The position numbers and the translations under genes are program-made. Positions 1-6,664 of a stretch of 33,833 bases of DNA are shown here, in pieces. Under the pieces are notes generated by a model. That model saw only the letters and a list, made by a program, of their open reading frames with translations. It did no database searches and was not told the DNA's origin. The stretch is taken from positions 1-33,833 of the forward strand of contig VAWP01000049.1 of assembly GCA_005888295.1 (NCBI GenBank). Direction: 5' to 3'. How positions within the stretch are numbered: the stretch's first letter is position 1; each line of letters opens with the position of its first letter. The DNA comes from Actinomycetota bacterium. GTDB lineage: Bacteria > Actinomycetota > Acidimicrobiia > Acidimicrobiales > AC-9.

Positions 1-224
1 GCCAGGCGCGCGAGGAGGCCGAGGCCAAGCGACGGGAAGCCGGCGACGCCCCGGCGACTCCGGCCCGAGGGCGGGGCAGCTCCTCGGCCCGCGGCTCCAG
101 CCCGTCGGGCGGCACCCGACCGCGGAGTGGGGGCTTGTTCGGGCGCCGGGCCCGATCCGAGGAGACCGCCACCAAGCGCAAGCCACCGCCTGCCTCGCGG
201 CGCTACACGCCGCCCAAGAGCTGA
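1..224 (+). CDS. C-terminal tail of an unidentified protein (partial at left edge)
   Basis: The frame that starts at base 3 is open up to a TGA at 222-224 and gives about 73 residues. The tail is low complexity: charged at first (AREEAEAKRREAG), then rich in Ser, Gly, Arg and Pro, ending in RRYTPPKS. Such basic, disordered tails occur on many actinobacterial membrane and nucleic-acid-binding proteins, so the family cannot be named. It runs in the same direction as the reductase gene that follows 99 bp later. Whether the two share a transcript is not visible. Confidence 0.5.
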   Translation, partial: QAREEAEAKRREAGDAPATPARGRGSSSARGSSPSGGTRPRSGGLFGRRARSEETATKRKPPPASRRYTPPKS

Positions 225-323
225 GGCAGACCGGCGCCTTGTCACCAATGCGGCGCACCCGGCGTCGAAGGGGCGTCGGCCGGCCCATGGAGCCGCGTCA
301 GGAGCGAATGGTAGAGAGGTGCC

Positions 324-2648
324 GTGATCGGTGAGGCCCTGGCGGGCAAGCGCATCGCAGTGACAGGGGCCACCGGCTTCCTCGGCACGGCACTGGTGGA
401 GCGACTGCTCAGATCGGTCCCCGACTGCGAGGTCGCCGTCCTGGTGCGCCCCGGCCGGCGCGCCACCGCCGCCCGTCGGCTGCAACGCGAGATCCTCCGC
501 AACGACTGCTTCGACCGGCTGCGGGCCGAGCTCGGCGACCGCTTCGACGCCGAAACCTCGCGGCGGGTGCAGGTCATCGAAGGCGACGTCGGACAGGAAG
601 GGGTGGGGCTCGACGACGATGGCGCCGCCCTCCTCACCGGCTGCGACGTGGTCATCCACTCGGCCGCCACGGTCAGCTTCGACGCGCCGCTCGACACCGC
701 CGTCGAGGTCAACATGCTCGGGCCGTCCCGCCTCGCGGAGGCTCTCGGAACCACGCCGAGCAGTCCGCACCTGATCGCCGTGTCCACCGCCTACGTCGCA
801 GGTTCGCGTCGCGGCGACGCGCCCGAAGCCTTGCTGACCGACACCCCTTTCGCGACGCACGCCGACTGGCGCGCCGAGGTCGCCGCCGCCCGCCGGGCCC
901 GCTCGGACGCCGACGCTGACAGCCGCCGGCCCGAGCGTCTGGCCCGCTTCACCCGGGACGCGCGGGCCGAGCTGGGCGCCGCCGGCGCGCCGCTGCTGGC
1001 CGAACGAGCCGAGCGCCTTCGCGACGAATGGGTCAAGGAGCGCCTCGTCTCACTGGGCCGCACACGCGCCCAGTCGCTCGGGTGGCCCGACGCCTACGCC
1101 TACACGAAGGCGCTGGGCGAGCGGGCCCTCCTCGAGAACCGCGGCGACCTGCCGCTCACGATCGTCCGGCCGTCGATCATCGAGTCAGCCCTGGCAGAGC
1201 CCCGTCCGGGATGGATCCGGGGATTTCGCATGGCCGAGCCAGTGATCATCTCCTACGCGCGCGGACTGCTGGGACAGTTTCCCGGAGTGCCCGAGGGTGT
1301 CGTCGACGTCATCCCGGTTGACCTCGTCGTGGCCGCGATCCTCGCCGTCGCCGCCGAGGGCCCGGCCGAGCAGCCGGCCGTCTACCAGGTGGCGTCGGGC
1401 ACGAGGCAGCCGCTGCGCTACGACAACCTGGTCAGCCTGGCCGAGTCCTGGTTCACCGAGCACCCGCTCTACGACTCGCGCGGCCAGCCCATCGTGGTGC
1501 CCGAGTGGTCCTTTCCCGGTCGGGGCAAGGTACAGCGCCAGCTGACCCGAGCCGGCAAAGGGCTGCAGGCCGCCGAGCGGCTCATGGGCGCACTGCCCCT
1601 GCGGGGCCGCCGCGCCGAGGTGAGCTCCCGCCTGGAGGAGCGACGTCAACAGGCCGAGCGGGCGCTCAGCTACGTCGAGCTCTACGGGTCGTATGCCGAG
1701 ACCGAGGCCCGCTTCCAGGTCGACCGGCTGCTGTCGCTGTGGGAGCGCCTCGACGACGACGATCGCCAGACCTTCTGCTTCGACCCCGCCGTCATCGACT
1801 GGGCCCACTACCTCCACGACGTGCACCTCCCCTCGGTCGTCACCCAGGCACGTGTCCGGACGACGCCCGGAGGCCGCACCGGGCCCACCCGGGCCGAGCG
1901 CGGACGACGGGCCGTCCTGGCGCCGGAACGCCACCTCGCCGCCTTCGACCTCGAGAACACGCTCATCGCGTCCAACGTCGTGGAGTCCTACGCCTGGCTG
2001 GCCACACGCCGGCTCAGCGAGGGCGACCGACTGCGGTTCACCCTCCGTACCCTGCGCGAGGTGCCCGGCATGCTGGCCCTCGACCGTCGGGACCGGGGCG
2101 ACTTCCTGCGCGCCTTCTACCGCCACTACGACGAGGCACCGGCCGAGCAGGTGCGGGCCGACGCGTGGGAGATGTTCAGCGCGCTGATCCTCGCCAAGTC
2201 GTTTCCGGACGGTATCCGCCGGGTCCGCGACCATCGCAGCCGCGGCCACCGGACGCTCCTCATCACCGGTGCCATCGACCTCGTCGTCGAACCCCTGCGC
2301 CCGCTCTTCGACGACATCGTTTGCGCCCGCCTGGCCGAGCGCGACGGTCGCATCCTCGGCGAGCTCGTCGATCCTCCACCGACCGGCGAAGCCCGCGCCA
2401 TGGTCATGGCCGCCTACGCCGAGGCCGAGGGGCTGGCGCTCGAGGAGTCGGTGGCCTACGCCGACTCGAGCAGCGACCTGCCCATGCTCGAAGCCGTCGG
2501 CCACCCCGTCGCCGTCAACCCCGAGGCCAAGCTGGCGACCATCGCCCGCAAGCGGGGCTGGCACGTCGAGAACTGGACCAGGGCAGCGGGCGCTCCCCGG
2601 CACCTCCTTCCTTTTGCACCACGCCTGACGCGGAGCGACGTGTCATGA
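324..2648 (+). CDS. Fatty-acyl-CoA-reductase-like SDR fused to a HAD-IB domain
   Basis: Bifunctional 774-residue protein. The N-terminal half is an extended SDR of the fatty acyl reductase / male-sterility type. It has the Rossmann motif TGATGFLG at residues 14-21 and the catalytic Tyr258 and Lys262 in YAYTK. Such domains reduce an acyl-CoA or acyl-carrier thioester with NADPH. The C-terminal part (about 535-745) is a HAD subfamily IB fold: motif I is FDLENTLI with Asp542, motif II is LLITGAID, and motif III/IV is DSSSDLPML with Asp714 and Asp718. The second Asp of the usual DxDxT motif is Glu544, so phosphatase activity is doubtful. The GTG start at 324 follows GAGAGG at 313-318. The stop overlaps the next ATG by 4 bp, making this the first gene of a four-gene operon. 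The family call is firm; the substrate is unknown. Confidence 0.85.
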   Translation: MIGEALAGKRIAVTGATGFLGTALVERLLRSVPDCEVAVLVRPGRRATAARRLQREILRNDCFDRLRAELGDRFDAETSRRVQVIEGDVGQEGVGLDDDGAALLTGCDVVIHSAATVSFDAPLDTAVEVNMLGPSRLAEALGTTPSSPHLIAVSTAYVAGSRRGDAPEALLTDTPFATHADWRAEVAAARRARSDADADSRRPERLARFTRDARAELGAAGAPLLAERAERLRDEWVKERLVSLGRTRAQSLGWPDAYAYTKALGERALLENRGDLPLTIVRPSIIESALAEPRPGWIRGFRMAEPVIISYARGLLGQFPGVPEGVVDVIPVDLVVAAILAVAAEGPAEQPAVYQVASGTRQPLRYDNLVSLAESWFTEHPLYDSRGQPIVVPEWSFPGRGKVQRQLTRAGKGLQAAERLMGALPLRGRRAEVSSRLEERRQQAERALSYVELYGSYAETEARFQVDRLLSLWERLDDDDRQTFCFDPAVIDWAHYLHDVHLPSVVTQARVRTTPGGRTGPTRAERGRRAVLAPERHLAAFDLENTLIASNVVESYAWLATRRLSEGDRLRFTLRTLREVPGMLALDRRDRGDFLRAFYRHYDEAPAEQVRADAWEMFSALILAKSFPDGIRRVRDHRSRGHRTLLITGAIDLVVEPLRPLFDDIVCARLAERDGRILGELVDPPPTGEARAMVMAAYAEAEGLALEESVAYADSSSDLPMLEAVGHPVAVNPEAKLATIARKRGWHVENWTRAAGAPRHLLPFAPRLTRSDVS

Positions 2649-3859
2649 AGGCGCTCGTGTTCGAGCGCAGCCTCCCCCGCTACGCCGCCGCCCGCGTCGT
2701 CTCCTCGCTCGGCTCGGGTCGGGGCGTGAGCGTCGCACCGCTCCGCCTGACCGACCTCGACCCGCCCACGCTTCCGGGCCCCGGCTGGAGGCGGGTGCGG
2801 CCCCGCCTGGCCGGGATCTGCGGCTCCGACCTCACGACCCTGGACGGCAGGAGCTCGCGCTACTTCGAGCCCATCGTCAGCATGCCCTTCGTGCCTGGCC
2901 ACGAGGTCGTGGGTGACATCGACGACGACGGTGGTGGCCGGGTCGTCATCGAGCCCGTGCTGGGCTGCCTGGCCCGGGGCGTCGAGCCTCCCTGCCCGGC
3001 CTGTGCCGTGGGCGACACCGGTGGTTGTGAACGGGTCGCGTTCGGCCACATCAAAGCCGGGCTCCAGACCGGCTACTGCGCCGACACAGGCGGCGGCTGG
3101 TCGGATGGCCTCGTCGCCCACGCCAGCCAGCTCCATCCCGTGCCGGACGGCCTCAGCGACGAAGCCGCCGTCATGGTCGAGCCGGCGGCCTGCGCGGTCC
3201 ACGCCGCCCTCGCCGCCGGTGTGACCGAAGGCTCGAACGTCGTCGTGCTCGGCGCCGGCACCCTCGGGCTGTGCACGATCGCCGCCCTTCGCCAGCTGGC
3301 GCTCCCCGGCACCTTGGTGGCCGGGGCCAAGCATCCCGCCCAGCGCCGGTTGGCCTCGGCGCTCGGCGCCGACTTGGTCGTCGATCCGCCCGAGGTCCCC
3401 CGGGCCGTGCGCCGGCTCACCCGGTCGCTCGCCGCCGGAGCCCAGCTGACCGGCGGGGCCGACGTCGTGCTCGACTGCGTGGGCAGCGCCGACTCCATCG
3501 AAGACGCCATGTCGATCGTCCGGCCCCGCGGGCGGGTCATGCTGGTAGGCATGCCCGGCACCGCCCGCCTCGACCTCACTCCCCTGTGGCACCGCGAGAT
3601 CAGCCTGACCGGCGCCTACGCGTACGGTCGAGAGACTGCCGGTGGGAACGGTCGACCGGGAGCGCCGCGCACCTTCGAGCTGGCGTTCGAGCTCGTCGTC
3701 CAGGCGGGCCTCGAGCGGCTCGTGTCGGCCCGCTACCCCCTCGACCGCTTCCACGAGGCCGTTGAGCACGCCGGCGCGGCGGGACGACGGGGCGCCACCA
3801 AGGTGGTGTTCGACCTGCGCGACCAACCACGTTGGCGCACGGCGGAGACCGCACGATGA
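2645..3859 (+). CDS. Zinc-dependent alcohol dehydrogenase, MDR superfamily
   Basis: Medium-chain dehydrogenase/reductase of 404 residues. Likely catalytic zinc ligands are Cys59 (GICGSD), His86-Glu87 (GHE) and possibly Glu179. Four cysteines (108, 117, 120, 128) fit the structural zinc lobe, though the first gap is long (CLARGVEPPCPAC). The NAD(P)-binding loop is GAGTLG at 203-208. The family oxidises alcohols or reduces aldehydes. Next to a fatty acyl reductase, a long-chain aldehyde or alcohol is a reasonable guess but not proven. The start is the ATG at 2645, inside an ATGA overlap with the upstream stop; a second ATGA overlap joins it to the next gene. The open frame extends much further 5', but that part is only antisense and overlap shadow. 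The N-terminus before the GroES-like domain is about 40 residues longer than in many relatives. Confidence 0.88.
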   Translation: MKALVFERSLPRYAAARVVSSLGSGRGVSVAPLRLTDLDPPTLPGPGWRRVRPRLAGICGSDLTTLDGRSSRYFEPIVSMPFVPGHEVVGDIDDDGGGRVVIEPVLGCLARGVEPPCPACAVGDTGGCERVAFGHIKAGLQTGYCADTGGGWSDGLVAHASQLHPVPDGLSDEAAVMVEPAACAVHAALAAGVTEGSNVVVLGAGTLGLCTIAALRQLALPGTLVAGAKHPAQRRLASALGADLVVDPPEVPRAVRRLTRSLAAGAQLTGGADVVLDCVGSADSIEDAMSIVRPRGRVMLVGMPGTARLDLTPLWHREISLTGAYAYGRETAGGNGRPGAPRTFELAFELVVQAGLERLVSARYPLDRFHEAVEHAGAAGRRGATKVVFDLRDQPRWRTAETAR

Positions 3860-5445
3860 GCCCGCGTCCCGGGTTCGTGCTCGAGGTCGACCGGTCGACA
3901 CCTGCCACGCTGATCTGGCACGGCGAGGGCTTCCGTCTCGAGCGGTTGCCGGTCGGCTCGAGAGTCGTCTACCCGCCCGAGGCCCTCTCGCCCCTCGAGG
4001 ACCCGGATGCGGCGATCCGCCACGCCCTCCTCCATCCCCTCGGCGACAGCGAGCCCCTGCCGGCGCTGCTGCGCCCGGGCATGCGCCTGACCATCGCCTT
4101 CGACGACATCTCCCTCCCGCTGCCCCCGATGCGCAGCCCCGACGTCCGCCAACGGGTGATCGAGGCGGTGCTCGACATGGCGGCCACGGCAGGTGTCGAC
4201 GACGTCGTGCTCGTCGCCGCCCTGGCACTGCACCGCCGCATGACCGAGGACGAGCTGCGTCACATCGTCGGCGACCGCGTGTACGACGCCTTCGCGCCGC
4301 ATGGCCTCCTCACCCAGCACGACGCCGAAGATCCCGACGGCATGCTCCACCTCGGCCTGACCGATGCGGGAGAGGATGTCGAGATCAACCGGCGGGCGGC
4401 CACCAGCGACCTGGTCGTCTACGTCAACATCGACCTCGTGCCCATGGACGGCGGCCACAAGAGCGTGGCGACCGGCCTGGCCAGCTACCGCAGCCTCCGC
4501 CACCATCACAACGTTCGCACCATGCAGCACAGCCGGTCCTTCATGGACCAGCACCGGTCCGAGCTCCATTCGTCCAACTGGCGCATGGGCCGCCACATCG
4601 CGGCCAGCGGTGTGAAGGTGTTCCAGATCGAGACAACCCTGAACAACGACACCTTCCCGGACCAGTTCCGGTTCCTCCAGCGCCGGGAATGGGAGTGGTC
4701 TGTGCGCGATCGCGCCGGCTTCCTGGCCGTGTCGAAGTCGCTGGAGCGCACGCCGGAGCGCCTGGCCCGGTCGATCTTCCAGTCCATCCGTGCGCCGCAC
4801 GCCGTCACCAGCGTCCAGGCCGGTGAGGTCGAGGCCGTCCACACTCGAGCCGCCGAGCACCTGCACACCCAGCAGAGTGTCGAGGTCGCGGGCCAGACCG
4901 ACGTGCTCACCATGGGCCTGCCGTACCTGTGCCCCTACAACGTGAACTCGGTGATGAACCCTGTCCTCGTGATGTGCCTGGGTCTCGGCTACCTGTTCAA
5001 CATGTACAGGGGCAAGCCGCTGGTTCGACCGGGCGGCGCGCTCATCATGAGCCATCCCACACCCTGGGCCTTCGACCCCGTCCACCATCCCAGCTACATC
5101 GACTTCTTCGAGCAGGTGCTGCCCGAGACGACCGACCCGCTGGAGATCGAGGCCAAGTACGAAGAAGCGTTCGCCACCGACCCGTGGTACGTCCACCTCT
5201 ACCGCACGGGCCACGCCTACCACGGCGTGCACCCCTTCTACATGTGGTACTGGGGAGCGCACGCCCTCCAGCATCTGGGCGCCGTGATCGTGGTGGGCGG
5301 CGACCGCCGGGCGGTCAGGCGTCTGGGCTTCAAGCCCGCATCGGGACTCGGTGATGCACTGGAGATGGCAGAGGACGTCGTCGGCGCAGACCCGTCCATC
5401 ACCCACCTGCACGCACCGCCGCTGCTCATGGCGAACGTGAGCTGA
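3856..5445 (+). CDS. Divergent LarA-family (DUF2088) protein
   Basis: A 529-residue protein whose N-terminal half resembles the catalytic domain of nickel-pincer lactate racemase LarA. It has the AFDDISLPLP segment at 81-90 where LarA has a TDxTRPxP loop, ALHRRMT around His126 where LarA has the GTHR histidine, INRRAATSDLVV, and GGHKS around Lys202 where LarA has the cofactor-bearing lysine. Differences matter: the Arg of the TRP loop is Leu87, and no His sits ten residues before Lys202. It is also about 100 residues longer than LarA (about 424). It may act on another 2-hydroxy substrate, or bind the cofactor differently, or not at all. No larB, larC or larE is in the window. The start at ATG 3856 overlaps the dehydrogenase stop, so translation is coupled. 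Family call good, function open. Confidence 0.75.
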   Translation: MSPRPGFVLEVDRSTPATLIWHGEGFRLERLPVGSRVVYPPEALSPLEDPDAAIRHALLHPLGDSEPLPALLRPGMRLTIAFDDISLPLPPMRSPDVRQRVIEAVLDMAATAGVDDVVLVAALALHRRMTEDELRHIVGDRVYDAFAPHGLLTQHDAEDPDGMLHLGLTDAGEDVEINRRAATSDLVVYVNIDLVPMDGGHKSVATGLASYRSLRHHHNVRTMQHSRSFMDQHRSELHSSNWRMGRHIAASGVKVFQIETTLNNDTFPDQFRFLQRREWEWSVRDRAGFLAVSKSLERTPERLARSIFQSIRAPHAVTSVQAGEVEAVHTRAAEHLHTQQSVEVAGQTDVLTMGLPYLCPYNVNSVMNPVLVMCLGLGYLFNMYRGKPLVRPGGALIMSHPTPWAFDPVHHPSYIDFFEQVLPETTDPLEIEAKYEEAFATDPWYVHLYRTGHAYHGVHPFYMWYWGAHALQHLGAVIVVGGDRRAVRRLGFKPASGLGDALEMAEDVVGADPSITHLHAPPLLMANVS

Positions 5446-5453
5446 GGCCCGTC

Positions 5454-6386
5454 GTGCGACTGGTCCGTCGCCCGTCGTTCCCGTGGGCCGCCCCGACCTG
5501 GCCGGACGGAGTCGAGCTGGCGCCCCTCGAACGCTCGGTGGGCGTCGACTACGACACCGCGTGGTCGCGCCGGTACGGCGTGCGGGTCGCGCGGGCGGCG
5601 CTGCTCGACTGGGTGGCGCGGCCGGTCGTGCGCGCCCTGGCCTCACCCCGCGTCGACGGCCTCGACCGCATCGAGCACCTCGACGGTCCCGCCATCTTCG
5701 CCGCCAACCACGCCAGCCACGTCGACCTGCCGCTCGTGTTGTCGATCCTCCCGCCGCGGTTCCGCCACCGCACGCTCGTCGGAGCCGGCGCCGACTACTT
5801 CTTCGACACGCGATGGAAAGGCGCCCTGTGGTCCTTCGCCATCGCCGCCATCCCCATCGAGCGCCAGCGGGTGAACCGGCGGTCGGCCGAGGAGGCCGGC
5901 CACCTGCTGTCACAGGGTTGGAGCATGGTGATCTTCCCCGAAGGGGGGCGCACGCCCGACGGCTGGGCCCGTCCGTTCCACCCCGGGAGCGCCGCCTACC
6001 TGGCGACGCGTTCGGGGCTGCCCGTCGTTCCCATCTACCTGGGGGGCACCCGCCGGATCCTCGCCCGGGGGAGCCGCACGCTGCGACCGGGCTCGACCAG
6101 GGTCTGCGTCGGACGCCCGCTGTGGCCGCACGAGCACGAGAACGCCCGCCGCCTGTCGACCAGCCTCGAGGCGGCGGTGGCCGCCCTGGCCGACGAGACC
6201 GCCACCGACTGGTGGTCGGCGCGGCGCCGCTCGGCGGCGGGTCGGACACCCGGTCTCGGCGGCCCTCCCGTCGGCGCCTGGCGGCGGTCGTGGGCTCTCG
6301 GCGACGACCGCCCCGAACGCCATCGCCGTGGCTCCAACGGCAAGGGGTCCCGCGACCGTTGGCCCCTGGCCCACCGAGGACGGTGA
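5454..6386 (+). CDS. PlsC-type 1-acyl-glycerol-3-phosphate acyltransferase
   Basis: Lysophospholipid acyltransferase of 310 residues. The HX4D motif is NHASHVD, with His86 and Asp91, and the phosphate/glycerol-binding block is FPEGGRT at 161-167, followed by VVPIYLGGTRRI. The family moves an acyl group from acyl-CoA or acyl-ACP to a lysolipid or similar alcohol at the membrane surface. The GTG start at 5454 is 8 bp after the LarA-like stop, so this is the fourth and last gene of the operon. About 80 residues after the catalytic domain are Arg, Gly and Pro rich and look disordered. Given its neighbours, its acceptor might be a special lipid made by the operon rather than bulk phospholipid, but that is inference. 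Confidence 0.88.
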   Translation: MRLVRRPSFPWAAPTWPDGVELAPLERSVGVDYDTAWSRRYGVRVARAALLDWVARPVVRALASPRVDGLDRIEHLDGPAIFAANHASHVDLPLVLSILPPRFRHRTLVGAGADYFFDTRWKGALWSFAIAAIPIERQRVNRRSAEEAGHLLSQGWSMVIFPEGGRTPDGWARPFHPGSAAYLATRSGLPVVPIYLGGTRRILARGSRTLRPGSTRVCVGRPLWPHEHENARRLSTSLEAAVAALADETATDWWSARRRSAAGRTPGLGGPPVGAWRRSWALGDDRPERHRRGSNGKGSRDRWPLAHRGR

Positions 6387-6417
6387 GGGACCGTCGCCCT
6401 CGGCTGGCGCACCGGTG

Positions 6418-6475
6418 ATCCGGACGGCGCCTCGGCGGCGATTTCGGAGAACGCCGCCGAGGCGCCGGGCCGGAT
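6418..6475 (+). terminator. Strong hairpin terminator after the lipid operon
   Basis: A perfect 16-bp inverted repeat: CGGCGCCTCGGCGGCG at 6425-6440 pairs with 6452-6467 around an 11-nt loop. Outside it, ATCCGG at 6418-6423 pairs with CCGGAT at 6470-6475 across a small internal bulge. It starts 31 bp after the acyltransferase stop. There is no T-run, which is usual for GC-rich actinobacterial terminators. It separates the lipid operon from glutamate synthase. Confidence 0.7.
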
Positions 6476-6500
6476 TGCCGCGCGGCCCGAGGGGAAACAC

Positions 6501-6664
6501 TTGCACTGATAGTCCGTCATGTGCTGTATCTTGAAGTGCCCAGCTCCGGGTTGACTCCGCAGCGCTGCGGCTGCCTGCCGGTCAGGCGGGTACGTGGGCA
6601 ATGGCGCCTCGAGCACGGCCGGCTCACGTGTTCTCATGTATCGACGTTGCGAGGTGGTACCCAA
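6501..6664 (+). promoter_or_regulatory. Structured leader of gltB with a Cys-rich mini-ORF
   Basis: This 5' region has three parts. An 11-codon ORF at 6519-6554 reads MCCILKCPAPG, with three Cys codons. A possible -10 box, GATAGT at 6508-6513, lies 5 nt before its ATG, so it could be leaderless. After its stop come two small hairpins: CCGCA/TGCGG at 6557-6570 and GCCTG/CAGGC at 6573-6587. This layout resembles peptide-dependent attenuators, and Cys-rich leaderless upstream ORFs are known in mycobacteria. GAGGTGG at 6651-6657 is the likely gltB ribosome binding site. Everything except the sequence elements themselves is inference, and a short ORF like this can arise by chance. Confidence 0.3.

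Noticed and set aside
3733-6249. Long open frame on the minus strand (838 codons)
   Set aside because: It runs antisense to the LarA-like and PlsC genes. Its Arg/Gly/Pro-rich translation has no domain, as expected for shadow frames in GC-rich DNA.
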